Positions 1 to 11,345 are shown, counted from the stretch's first letter. The stretch: 64,000 nt of DNA from Daphnia pulex (GCF_021134715.1 NC_060017.1:1674001-1738000), one strand, 5' to 3'. Numbers and translations are program-made. The notes: generated by a model not told the origin, from the letters alone.

Positions 1-2802
1 GTTCGTCCATTTGTTGAAACCAACGTCGATTCGCGTCGAGTTTGACCTTGTCCGGTCAAAATGGTTGGTACATTTTTATAAAAGATAAAAAATTTTAATA
101 TTTTTCCTTGGTGATTGGATTCAGAGCTATAGTCATCGGAGAAGATGTAACGCATTTCACTGCTGGCGCCCGACGGTCAGCGCACTTTGATCTTTTCCCA
201 ACTCAACGGCAATTAAATAAAAAGAAGAAAATCAAAAAAACCATCGGGAGAGAGAAAATGGGTGAGAGTCGTCATGGAGAGAGTTGTGTGGTGGTGGTGC
301 TTCTTTCTCTGTCGTCGAGAAAGTTTTTTGGGACAATAAATTTTTTTCCCCCAAATAAATAAAGTAAGAAGAAGATTATGGATGGGCTTTCTCGATTTTT
401 TTGTGGCTTAGTTGATGAAGAAGAATTAAGAAGAAAAAAGTTCTCTCTAATCGACTACTAGGAGCCCATGAATCAGATGACGTCATCCACCTGTTGCTGG
501 CCGCCATAATTCCCTCGAGTGACGTCATACTACAATGTTGTTTACAATCGTTTTTGAATGATTCATGATTCAAATACTAGGCACAACAAAATTCCCCCAC
601 GATTTCGCCATTTGAATCACGTCCGGAAACCGAGAGTCGGACACATTCCAAGTCTCTCGGCAAGGATACAAATTGCATTCATTAATTAAATGCTGCTTTT
701 TTTATCCCCCAAAAAAACGCTAATCAAATCACAAGATAACGCTTTCCCTTTTTTGTTTCGTTCGTTCGGGAAAAAACATGCACAATTTTTCTTGTCGTGT
801 TGTTTTTTCCCGCCCTAAATTCTTCCTGTACTTTCTCCAAGGCTTTTCCCATGAGGAAAAAGATTTCGTGAAACTAGAAAGAAAAAAAAAAAGAGCTTTT
901 ACTTGTTAATAACGAAGAAGGAGACCCGCATTTATTTATTTTTAAAATATATTTTTTTTTTTTAATAAAAAAAAAGTGTTGGCTGGCGGGGAGAATCGAT
1001 CCCGGAAGTCTTTTCGATTTTTCATTCGACGCTAAAGTTATTATGACGGCCAGCACAGACGGAAGTTTTTTTTCGCTCACCAGATGGCCTTGAATTTTCA
1101 CGAAATGTAGCGATCGTTTGCTGCTGCAGCTACAACCTCGTCTCGTTTTGTTGATTCCTGGGATATGAATCCCCCCTCTCTTTTTTATTTTATTTTTTAA
1201 TAAACAAAACAACCTTGGCGAACTTCTACAAATCCGAAATCCTTTTTACGAATGTATCAAAAAGTTGCAGCGATTTCCCGTCGACGAAACGAACGTCCAT
1301 CAAAAGCTTTCTCCTCCTCTCGAAAAAATCTAGGTTAAAGGGAGAGAGAAAAACTCTATTCGTCGTGTATAATATAGACTGACAAGTTGTTTCTTTTTTC
1401 TAGTGTGGCGCGCACTCGACCGTTTTCCATTTCCCCGACGAAAGGATACCGTTGGATGAGAGCAGACGACGCAGCGGCTGCTTTTCAAACTACGCGCCAA
1501 GCCCAATTTCTGCACTTTCTCCGACCTCATTTTTTCCGCCTCTAGGCTCTGCGAACGACCAGCTAGAACTAACAACCGAAAGAAGAAAGAAAGAAAGAAA
1601 GAAAAAATCTTTTGAATTGATCTTTAAGAAAAATTTTAAAAAAAAATAAAAAAATATATAGAAAAACGGGGGAAAGTTTTATGATCATTGAGTGTGTTGT
1701 ATAATATCGCCATCAGGCAAAGTCAGAACTATTATATTATATCCTTTCTGGCGTGTATATAGAAAAATAATGAAACATCCGGTTCGTTATTTCATTCACC
1801 CTCTCTTCTCGTAATTTGACGCAATCAAGGAATTACTAACAAGAAACCCAAGAGGAGAGTGATGAACGCACCGCGTGAGTCACGCGGGAGAAAAGAAAGA
1901 GAAACAAAAAATTTGTGTCGGCCTGCTGGCTAAGGGGAAAATCTAAAAAAAAAAAAAAAAAAAAAAAATTCCGCCTGGAGAGTGAAAATGAAGAAACGGA
2001 ATTTGCGGTTGGAGGAGACAGTGGTTGTTGTTGTTTCATTTTCTTTCTCTTTTTATTTGCCGAACAACAAAAAACGGGGAAAGTCGAGAAAGTGCTGCTG
2101 CCAGGAGAGAGCTGAGCTCTGAGCGCTTTTTCTTCTCTGTTTCTGTTGACCGAATTATATACACTGCGACAAGATTCAATCTGGTTGTGTTTATTGTTGG
2201 AACTGGTTCTTCCTCTTGTAAATATTCAAATAAGAGCTGATTGTAGGATGGACATGGTGATTTTTGATGGGCTAGTTTCTCTCCTTTTGGATTGATGACG
2301 GGATTTTTGTAGGTAGCCTCTTCTTCTTCTTCTTCTTGTGTTTCTTACATGGAAAAATAGAAAGTTTTTTTTCATGTTTTAATTCGAGACTTATTCCGTC
2401 GTTTTTATACATTTCGTTAATGACAGCCAACATCCGGTGCTGCTTTTGCAACTGCCGAGAGAGGAATCTATATGCGACGCATATAAATGTGGGCGACGAC
2501 GCCAAAAGAGACGCAATTTACCAAACATATTTTCAGTCGCAAAATAGACACAACAATTCTTTTTTTTTTTTCTTTTTATTTTGGCACTCGTTTATTGTTG
2601 ATATTGCCTCTTACGTCAGCACCCAGTGAAAACAAGTCGACCTTTTTTCCCCCCTTTTACCACCAAATATTCATTTTGAAAGCCATCTAGTAGTAGACTA
2701 TTCAAACAGTTTGAGTACATCTAGGATACAATTTGACAACTACAATAGTGGTACAAATTGCAATCTAAAGACGAACTACATAAAAAAATAAATGTTTTAG
2801 CA
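1..2802. other. No supported gene; homopolymer-rich DNA
   Basis: No open frame here has codon character, a domain or consistent splice signals. Visible features are long A/T homopolymers (24 A at 1945-1968), AAAG repeats near 1590-1612 and a CTT repeat near 2318-2337. It could be an intron or 5' region of a gene lying to the left, but nothing in the sequence decides this. Confidence 0.6.
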
Positions 2803-5484
2803 TTAATTTTTTTCAAATTTTTTTTCGAATCTAATAAAATTCATCAAAGTAGAACGCCACTCGATGGTCTGTTTGGGAGTAGTGTCTGTACAAGGACGGA
2901 AAAATATAAGTGTTTGTGTTACTTCGTCAAAAATTTTTCGAAATGTTTTTAGATCAATTTCGTTTTCGTGATTCTTTACATCATCTTCTGTAACCTCCTT
3001 AAATTCCAATTTTGCTATTTGCGCATCGATCCTCTTTGTTTTTTCGTCACTTTCTTCTATCTCTTCCAGATGAATTTTGGCGATGTTTTCCTCGATTCTT
3101 TTTATTAAAATTTCAAATTTTTTCTTATCATCTTCAGTTGCCGGGAGAAAAAATTTTTCTTCACTAATTGATTTCTGAACCATTTTAAGTAAGTCTTCTA
3201 AATGGCGAGTCGATTTTTCGCCCTCATTCAAGAATGTCGCTCGCAGTTGCTCGCAAAGATTTCTTATCAACCAACTACCTGTTTATCAATTATAAAATTC
3301 AGAAATTAGAACTACAACAAAAAACAGCAGACGTTTTTACCTGTTAATGTGTTGCGATAACTTACGAATCCAGGGACTGTGGCTCTTATATCAAGAATAT
3401 CTGACACAGGAGGTCGTGGAATATCTGGGGGTTGTATATCTGTGGGTTGTAAATCTGGGGGTTGGGAAACAACTTGTTCAGTATGTTGAAATTGAATCGG
3501 TTGAATCCCATGACTGACGCTATCTAAATAGCCCAGATGAAACAATAAAATATATGTGTAGGCATCAACCAAACAATAATTTCATCGTGCAAGAAAACAT
3601 ATATGAATACCTGTATTAGTATTAGGCAGATTTCCCTGATTAGTGGGGTGAGGTGAAGTTTTCTTTGGAAAAATAACGCCAAATAATTTTACGCACCAAC
3701 CATATAATATGTGTATAGGATTCTGCCAAACCTGAATGATAGGTTCAAGTGGCGCTGTCGATTTTTCCAAATCTTCTTGCGATAGATTCCCTTGGCAGGC
3801 TTGAATGATCCAAATCTTGGGCTTGCCACTTAGGGAGGTTTTATTGAAGAATTGTTTCTTGGCTTTTTCAATCGATACCTCCTTACTGTCTGTGCCACAA
3901 ACTGTTCCTTCATCACCGTGTGAAAGAATGCAAACAACAAAACAAGCATACTTCTTAAACTCGTCTCTTTCCGCCAATTTGTTGATTTCGTCGCAAAGTT
4001 TTTGCGCCTTTAAGTTGTCGTGGTGCTTCACGTCAAAACCGAATTTTTCAAAAACGTCTGTTAAAGCCTTACGGTCTTTTTCGGTGCCTTTGCGGTTGTC
4101 TGCCTTCTGCAATATGACAAATTTTTAAAATATAATTCGATTTAAACCAACTAATAATAACATTTTTACCTTTTCGAAAATTTCTTGATTGAAGATCACG
4201 CACAGTCCCGGTTTTATTTCCGGTAAATCGTACAGCTTGTAGTAATCATCAGGTAAAAATTAAGCCCGACCAAGAATCGTTTCGAGAGCTGGTCTGTCTT
4301 CTGGCTTGAATTTAATCATGTCCTTTATAAGACTGACAGCTTGCTGCAATTCTTTAGCAGTTTCTGTTTGGTCACCAGTTTTATCAGACTGTACTTTAAT
4401 TTCTGGTGCTGTCCATTCGGGTTTATAGACTAGATAATCCTTATTAATGATGTTTGTCTCTCGATTGTAAACACTTCCAAATGGATGTATGCCATCGGTC
4501 AAAACGTAGTGGAAAAAGCAGCCGAGTATAAACACATCTTCGGAAGGGTGTGTTTTAATCGTTTTAATGCTATCCGTAACATTATTGATTTCAGATGTGG
4601 TAGGATGTGTGTCGTTATCAGCATCATGCTTGGAAGGATAGGGAGAAGTCCATCCTTCCGATCCTCTTTGCCCAGAATGACCAGTGTCCGTTACTAAAGC
4701 TTTACTCATTCGAAAGTCCGACACTTTGACCACGTATTTGAAGCCTCTTGTCCCGCGGTCAATCCGAGCGATCAAAAAATTACTGGGCTTGAGGTTTCGG
4801 TGGACAAACCCCATCGCATGTAAAAATGCAACTCCTTTAGTGGCTTGTCGTAAAATTTCTTTTTTTTTCAGTGATGCCTTTATTAAATCCGTGGCAATCT
4901 CATTTCCTTCCCAATCGTATCCCTTCCTATCACGAACGTAAAGATCCTCCACGGAGCAAATGCACCATTCAATTGCGACATAGCTATTTCAAATTTTTCA
5001 CATTATAACTAAAGTAATTGTAGAATCGATAAAAAATTCCTTACTAAAAGTTGTCATCCTTTTCACAGCAGAAATAACGAGTGAAATTTTCGTGCATGTG
5101 CGACGTTTTGTCTGGTAGACGAAGGAGTTCCATATCTCGTATGAACTCTTTTTTTTTCTCTACAAACTCTTTATCTTTCTCTTCACCACTTTTTGGTAAT
5201 ATATCCTTATCAAACCGTCGGATGAAGACTTTTGTTTCATTTTCAAACTTACCACGGAAAATTTGACAATTTGTCTTTGGTGTTTTAGAGAACTTTCCGT
5301 TTGATTTATAGCATGTTAATTTTCCAATATTAACTTCGATGATTTTTCCGTCCAATTCTTTAAATGAATTCACAAAATTAATAATGATTAATTTAGGATA
5401 GCTATAATATGCCGTTTCCTAGAGAAAAAAATTACCATGTTGGTTCTTTAATTTCTTTCCTTTTGGTTCCTCATCATCAGCCAT
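2803..5484 (-). CDS. Ire1-like pseudokinase-caspase fusion, copy A (in-frame stop between domains)
   Basis: Six exons with agreeing phases: 5484-5436, 5357-5045, 4983-4170, 4106-3611, 3523-3341, 3278-2803 (776 codons after the stop is counted as one). Codons 20-361 are an Ire1/RNase L-type kinase domain: IGKL start, NFTRYFCCEKDD and YVAIEWC hinge, HRNLKPSN (182-189), SDFRMSK, GSEGW. The beta3 lysine is Arg (FIRRF), HRD is HRN and DFG is DFR, so catalysis is doubtful. The rest is a caspase: GLCVIFNQEIF, NRKGTEKD, SHG with His455, QACQG with Cys496, then p10 with VSYRNTLTGSWLI and a final KQTIEWR strand. A charged insertion of about 65 residues sits inside p10. Codon 362 (4262-4260) is TAA, where copy B has Tyr. 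If the stop is read, only a 361 aa pseudokinase is made. I see no Met codon in p20 for re-initiation. The caspase half is otherwise free of damage. Function is inferred: stress or immune death signalling. Confidence 0.8.
4260..4262 (-). other. In-frame TAA at the kinase-caspase junction of copy A
   Basis: The third exon of copy A reads kinase, then TAA, then 30 in-frame codons (beginning FLPDDYYKLYDLP) up to a normal splice donor at 4170/4169. The aligned codon in copy B is TAT (Tyr, in SRYFSPVNF). A single base change explains the stop. It could be a fixed nonsense mutation, a polymorphism, a base-call error or a readthrough site. The next base is T, which is not a classic readthrough context. 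Confidence 0.85.
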
Positions 5485-6310
5485 ATTTAATTGATGTATA
5501 TATTTTGAGGTTTATATAGTAATTTAAGAGAGGTGATCACAGGAAAATCCTATATACAGATTTAGTTATATCACCGAAAATTCATCATGAACGAACAAAT
5601 GTAATGTTCAAACTTCAACTGCATGTGTCACTTAGATACTTAATTACTTATCTATGTCTGATACAATATTCTATAATATTCAAAAGAAAATTTGAATTTA
5701 CCTAAATTTGTATTCGAGTTCTCAGTTTGAATTCTCGGGACAATTTTCTTGAGTTGTGTTTAATAGGAAAACTGGGAAATTTAGAATTGAGGGTCTGCAC
5801 TTTGTAGCTAGGTTATATAGACTGAATAGGTTGCAACATATGGCAAGCCGTTCGTGCCACTTGTTTTTGTAAATGTGACGACAACGTATATGTTTTGTAG
5901 CTAAACTGAATATGAATACGTTGCAACAATCTCAAGTGGACTTTATAGAAGATCCTCTCTCTATGCAGCGTCAATGGGTTGAAACCAAAGCGGCTGCTGT
6001 CTCGCATTGTATCAGAATCACACCATTAGATGTTTGTGTCGTGTTACGTTGTCCTTGATGCAACGAAGGAGCGCTTGATTCCTAGTCTCAGACGAATCCT
6101 TATATGGCAAACCGATTTCCCAGCTGGAGGCATTTTTTCGCATTAACATAAATCTGTTTGCGAAGTATACTGTCACCAGTGTCACAGTCATTTTTATGAC
6201 GCTACAGTCTTCAGTCTCCACAACATAGTAAACTGTATGAGATAAGGGTAACACAAAGCGAAAGTTCTATGATACTAAGTTAGAATAACTAAAAGCGATG
6301 CTTATAAAAG
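5485..6310 (-). promoter_or_regulatory. Upstream region of copy A, homologous to that of copy B
   Basis: Several blocks match the region upstream of copy B in the same order: TTGCAACAATCTCAAGTGGA at 5921-5940, GGGTTGAAACCA near 5977-5988, a block of about 48 bases at 6021-6069 ending AACGAAGGA, and the CTTCAGTC/GATAAGGG block at 6207-6250. A relic of the first exon of copy B lies at about 5702-5757, with the ancestral ATG now TTG (5743-5741). The present ATG (5484) is in a new first exon preceded by an A/T-rich TATATA stretch at about 5498. Confidence 0.6.
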
Positions 6311-7278
6311 AAATACAGATGACAGTTGGAAAACTTTTTTCGTCAAATAACCACGAAAAGATACTGATATCAGCACCAATAAGATTCACCGATCAGATTT
6401 CTCGTCACCAAATTCAAATTCATAATAAATACGACATCTATTTTCAGTTACGGAGGAAATATTGATCTTATTAAGGATACTTAACATATAATAAAAATAT
6501 TTAAATTTTGAGCATACTTTGACTCCTTTTTTATGCCCTCCGGACGTTAATCTGTGTGCTGCTGACACTGCAGTTGAGCGAAAACTACTGATTAAAAGCA
6601 GCTCCCAAATTACAGGAAAAAGATGGCAGTTATCTAAGACCACAATTCCGCTAGTATAGACTGAGAAAGCAAATAATTTTTAAAAAATGTTGCGGCTACA
6701 GTACTGAATCCATTTCACAATTCAAATGAAACACTAGATTAGATGGAATTTGAACGTAAACCACCGTCTTATCTTATCCGTACCCACAGACTATATGTTG
6801 AAACATTAATCCCTTACCAAGGCGCTACATAATTTACGCATGTCATGTTACTGAAATCCATAAGAATTAAAAGAAATAATAGTAAAATGATTTTATTTCA
6901 CCAAATCCAATTCGCATTATCGACTTCTGGTCATTTTTTTTTTAATTTTATGTTTGTCTTGACTTTGTTGACCAAATTTTATTTATTCACACCTATTCCC
7001 ATTTATCAGATTTGAATATCAATAAGAATTTTCAAGTGTAATTTCCCCACACCCCATCTATCACTAGCAGTAAGAACTATGGAAAAGTTTATTTTCAAAA
7101 ATTATACCCGATTTTAGTGCAGTAAGGCACGTAGACAAAAGGAAAAAGAAAATATAGGCTAATCGCAAAACACCAAAGTAGCAAAAAAATATATTTCAAT
7201 GCTTTTTTCAGTATGTCTAAAAACCACACAAACTTTTTTAATGTTCTGGGTGGTACCGCCCCCTGTGAATTGGTCAAT
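6311..7278. other. Spacer between copies A and B
   Basis: I find no gene or repeat family here. The short open frames at 6386-6643 and 7095-7277 have no recognisable domain and start at non-ATG codons or run through A/T-rich sequence. The segment includes the 3' flank of copy B. Confidence 0.5.
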
Positions 7279-9807
7279 TCAATTTCCCTTTGAAAAAAAG
7301 GTATTTTTTAGAAATGATTTAAAGGGTGTCAATATATTATCCGGCGGTTGTGGGGGTTCTGGTGTTGAAATGGAAATGTTGGTCACTGTTCCGGGAATAT
7401 CGGCTTTTTTTAATGGAATCTTGTCACTCAAAGACGCTCTCCATTCGATAGTCTGCTTCACTTCAACCCCTTCCGTATCATTGGGATTTAACTTCATATA
7501 AATCTTTTCAGCAGTAATGTGGTTTTGCACGCTTTTGAGGATATCTTCAAGTGATTTTTTTTCCTGGTTTGGTTTCGTTTGATCCTGGTTCAAATATTCG
7601 TTTGTCAATTCACGGCACAGGTAATAAATCAGGTATGATCCTGCATTATGAAAATAAACAATCACAGCAGACTGAACTAACAATTAAACAATTTTTTAAC
7701 AAACTGAAAAAACAAAAGAAAATGCGCTCTTATAATTATACCAAACTTTGGGCCTCGAAATGATGGATAACCAGAAATAGAAGCTCTTATATCAAGAAAA
7801 TCCATCAAAGGTGGTCTTTTCTTGTTCTCTTCTGACATAGTAATAGTCTTGATCTTTTGTTTCAAACAAGCCGTTTTGTCTTCCGGTATTCCTACTATAG
7901 ACAATTCGTTGTTTAAATCAGCATTGTTCGTATACATATATTTGAAAGATATTTAGTAAACCTTTCGGCTTCTTAATCGGAACAGGCATTTCATAAAACT
8001 CGTGTGGATGTGGAACGATATTACCGCTATCTGACTCGGAGGATGTGTAGCCTATTACATACATTTTTACATTATTCTTTATAAATAAAATCATGTAAAT
8101 AACTGAAATAACTTTCCTACCATGTGAATCCTTTGCTTGTATGGGGTATTGAATTTCATTACCCTGGCAGGCTTGTATGATCCAAATTTTGGGCTTGCCG
8201 TTTAGAGTGGGGCAGTCATTGCTGTTGAATTTATACTTGAGTTCATTGATCTTAATGCTTTCACCATCGACTCCTTCAACGACACCCTCATCTCCATGTG
8301 ACAGGATGCAAACAACAAGACTGGCGTAAGAAGAGAAATCTTGCTTGGCCAAATCTTGGACGCAGTAACAAAGATCCTTGGCTTTCAAATCCTTGAAAAT
8401 TCTCACGTCAAATCCCAATTGCGTAAATACATCTTTCAAAGAATTTTCGTCGAAATTAGTTCCAGTGCGATTATTGCCTTCCTGAAAAAAGTTGACTCCA
8501 AAAAATTAATGGGCGTTAAAATAAATATTATCTATCAATAAGAAATTGATTACAGTTTCGAAAATCTCCTGGTTGATTATGACGCACAGCCCCGGTTTAA
8601 CTATCGGCAGAGGCAGATCGTAGAGCTGGTAAAAATTAACCGGTGAAAAATAGCGTGATGTGAAGACCTCCTCTAGAGTGCATATATCTTTCAGCTGAAA
8701 TTTAATCATATCCTTTAGAAGAGCGATGGCTTCTTTTTCAATGTTTGGATTCCAGTTATCGCGATACACAAAATATTTAGAATCATTGATGTTATTCCCA
8801 CGAGTGTTGCTGTTATCGTCGAATGGATGTTTGCCATTGGTTAAAACGTAATGGAAAAAGCAACCCAGAATAAATACATCGCCGCATTGGTAGGTCGAAG
8901 AATCTACTTCGGTACGAAGTGCTGCCGGATCCGGGTAGGTCCATCCCTTCGACCCTGTAGTACCGGAAACACTGGGACGTTCAACCGGATTTTTGCTCAT
9001 ACGAAAATCCGACAGTTTGACCAAGTATCGAAATCGGTCGCATCGAAACTGTTGAAGCTGGGCGATCATAAAGTTACTGGGCTTGAGGTTTCGGTGGACA
9101 AACCCCAGCGCATGTAAAAATGCAACTCCTTCGGTGGCTTGTCGTAATATTTCTTTTTCTCCCAGTGATTTCTTTATTAATTCCGTGTAAATCTTTTCAT
9201 TCGCAAAGTTGGTTCCTTTATTACCTTCGTAGAGGTCTTCCACGGAACAGATGCACCACTCCGTGGCGACATAGCTGGTGGAAAATTATTTTTGCATTAC
9301 ATAACCTTTTTATGAAATTTTAAACGAGAAAATGAGGCCGTTACGTAAATTCACCATCTTCTTCGCTGCAAAAATAACGAATAAAATTTTCGTGAAGATG
9401 TTTTGGTTCTTGAAGGACGTTGATGTCTCTTTCGATTGGATTAATAATCGGTCGACCCTTGTGAATGGTCGAATAAAAACATAAATCTTTGGATAAAGTG
9501 TGCCATCAATACAATGAAAGTCTTACTTCTTCTGGGCCTGGTTCTTTTGTTAACGAATGATTCGAACTGGCTGTTTCATACCGTCGTACACAGACCATCG
9601 TTTTGTTTTCAAAAATCCCGTGGAAAATTTGAGTTTTAAATGTAGCGAGATTTTCTCCGGTTTTGTATGGACGACTTAGTGATTTATCAATGCTTAGTTT
9701 CCCTATGCGCTCTAAATTAATTGAAATCAACTAAATGTAATGTGTAATACAACAGAATTTTGTCATTTACCTAAATTTTGATTCGAGTTCCCAGGTTTTT
9801 GAGACAT
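7279..9807 (-). CDS. Ire1-like pseudokinase-caspase fusion, copy B (intact)
   Basis: Eight exons with agreeing phases: 9807-9771, 9711-9527, 9457-9345, 9274-8554, 8481-8121, 8051-7962, 7891-7742, 7640-7279, giving 672 aa and no internal stop. Residues 13-335 form an Ire1/RNase L-like kinase domain: HENFIRYFCSEEDGEF, YVATEWC, HRNLKPSN (172-179), SDFRMSK (DFR 201-203), GSKGW. The beta3 lysine is Arg (VCVRRY), the catalytic Asp is Asn, and DFG is DFR. No KEN ribonuclease follows; the chain runs straight into a caspase. Landmarks are GLCVIINQEIF, NNRTGTNFD, LSHGDEG with His414, and KIWIIQACQG with Cys457. A linker of about 50 residues contains IPED, a plausible caspase-8-like processing site, then p10 with SGYPSFR, GSYLIYYLC and KQTIEWR. 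His, Cys and the substrate-pocket Arg residues are present, so the protease may be active. The kinase part could be a sensor or dimerisation platform; this is inference. About 1.8 kb separates it from copy A. Confidence 0.85.
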
Positions 9808-10290
9808 TTTTCTAGAGTTCTGTGTAGGAACGCTGAGAAATGTATAATTCGTGGTTTTTACTTTGTGGCTAGACTGCTGAAGATGTTGCAACAATCTCAA
9901 GTGGAATAGGAGATTTTCATTCCTTTATAGGGCTAGTGGGTTGAAACCATATAGCTCCGCCTTGGACCACACCATTAAATGTTCGTGTCGTGTCGTTGTC
10001 CTTGACGTAACGAAGGACTGCGCGATTCCTAGTGCAGTAATACCTTCTGATTTTGCCGTTTTAGCATAGACCTTAAATGTACTGTCACAGTGATCTATAA
10101 ACACCAGTCTCCTTCAAAATAAAACTCCTTAATCCACAGAAAGATTCTTGATTTTATACATTTTATACAGTCTTCAGTCAGCAATTAACGGAATTGTATG
10201 GATAAGGGAATCACACAATTTACAAGTTCTTGCAATTGACTTAAAGCGCTGCAAGCAACTGCTTATAAGAACTAGAGAGACCAAGAGTTT
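9808..10290 (-). promoter_or_regulatory. Upstream region of copy B with blocks shared with copy A
   Basis: Blocks matching the copy A upstream region occur in the same order: 9886-9905 (TTGCAACAATCTCAAGTGGA), 9936-9949 (GGGTTGAAACCA), 9970-10017 and 10173-10218. Conservation in two diverged copies suggests either a recent duplication or retained regulatory sites. I cannot assign a factor to any block. Confidence 0.5.
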
Positions 10291-10683
10291 GTTGTAAAGT
10301 TGATTAGACATCGTCCGGTCCGCATAGATAAGAGACGTTAAAAAGCGAAGAAGTAACTGTGTAGTATTAAATTACTAATCTACAACCGTCATTTCAATAC
10401 GATTTAAAATTAAAATTCAGTTGTACGCTAGTTTTATAATGCTGAACCACGAATAATTTCATTTGTAAAACAACCTCTAATAACTATAAGGCTAGATAAG
10501 AAACAATATTTCGCTTATTTTTCAATTTTCTTCAATCGCGATGGTTGTAATTTGCCTAGTTGGCAATGCTGTATTCGTTAAATGTCAACAATAACAAAAT
10601 AAGACATTCAAAATATATTCTTTTTTATATACAACTGTATTACACGGAAAAATGGTTGAACACGTTACAATTTTGAAAGGAAA
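10291..10683. other. No gene seen
   Basis: A/T-rich spacer upstream of the PIGC-like pseudogene. Short open frames on both strands have no domain or splice support. Confidence 0.5.
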
Positions 10684-11345
10684 ATGAAAAAAAAAGTACT
10701 GTATAGAAAAAGTAGCTTTCTGGATAATTACACTGATCCTAAATTTTTTGACAAGATCAAACGTAACGTGCATTTCAAGCCGACGAACAGCATTGTTGAA
10801 AATTGCAATCGACTCGAATATCCTCACAAATCAGCGTCTCAGTTATATTTTGACCTGTTTTCCTCCAAGCTCCAACTCAAGGAAGGCATCTGTAAATTAA
10901 CTTATGGATTTTTTTCTTTCATCATTGTTGCTGCCTATGATGGTCTCTGTCCGCTTTCAACAACATTCTACCAGCCCTGAAAAATGTTTTTATTTTGATA
11001 GCTGTGGACTATGGCTGCACACCTGAGCTTAAAATATTGACAGATACTATTAGTACAGATTCCATCTATGCAAAGAGTGTAGTTCCCATTTTGGAGCAGA
11101 TTGCCTGTCATCAATAACAATATGGCATCTGCTTATGTCTCCCTCATCAACACAACCATCGGTGGAGCACCACTACAACTTAATTACATTTACAGTTATG
11201 ACTGCTGGGGCATTTTTCTGTATAATTTCTATTTCCATGGTTTCAGTCAGTATGACTGTCCATATTTTGTGCGAGTCTAATTTTACCAGTGTTTTGTTTG
11301 GGCTCAATAATATAAAAACAGCATATATGGCCTGAAGGATAAGTC
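10684..11345 (+). pseudogene. PIGC: PIGC-like pseudogene (GPI biosynthesis subunit), decayed
   Basis: Intact PIG-C is a multi-pass ER membrane subunit of the GPI-N-acetylglucosaminyltransferase. Here its landmarks appear in order but in shifting frames. KVLYRKSSFLDNYTDPKFF (10693-10750) resembles the N-terminal KVLYERQPFPDNYVDRRF of animal PIG-C. LTYGF (near 10897) resembles the FTYGF motif, and TDTISTDSIYA (near 11041-11070) resembles TESVSTDTIYA. TAGAFFCIISIS (11198-11233) resembles a late transmembrane segment, and YKNSIYGLKD (11310-11339) resembles the C-terminal FKENIHGPWDE. Stops and frameshifts separate these pieces, and the region between the N-terminal motif and LTYGF is shortened. 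No introns are seen, so it may be a processed copy, but I see no poly-A tail. The assignment relies on remembered family motifs. Confidence 0.65.

Noticed and set aside
874-1212. 112-codon minus-strand frame
   Set aside because: Interrupted by A/T homopolymers with Lys/Phe/Ile runs; no domain, not codon-like.
2803-9807. Idea that the tandem genes are true Ire1 or RNase L homologues with an RNase domain
   Set aside because: No KEN ribonuclease sequence is present; the sequence after the kinase is clearly a caspase.
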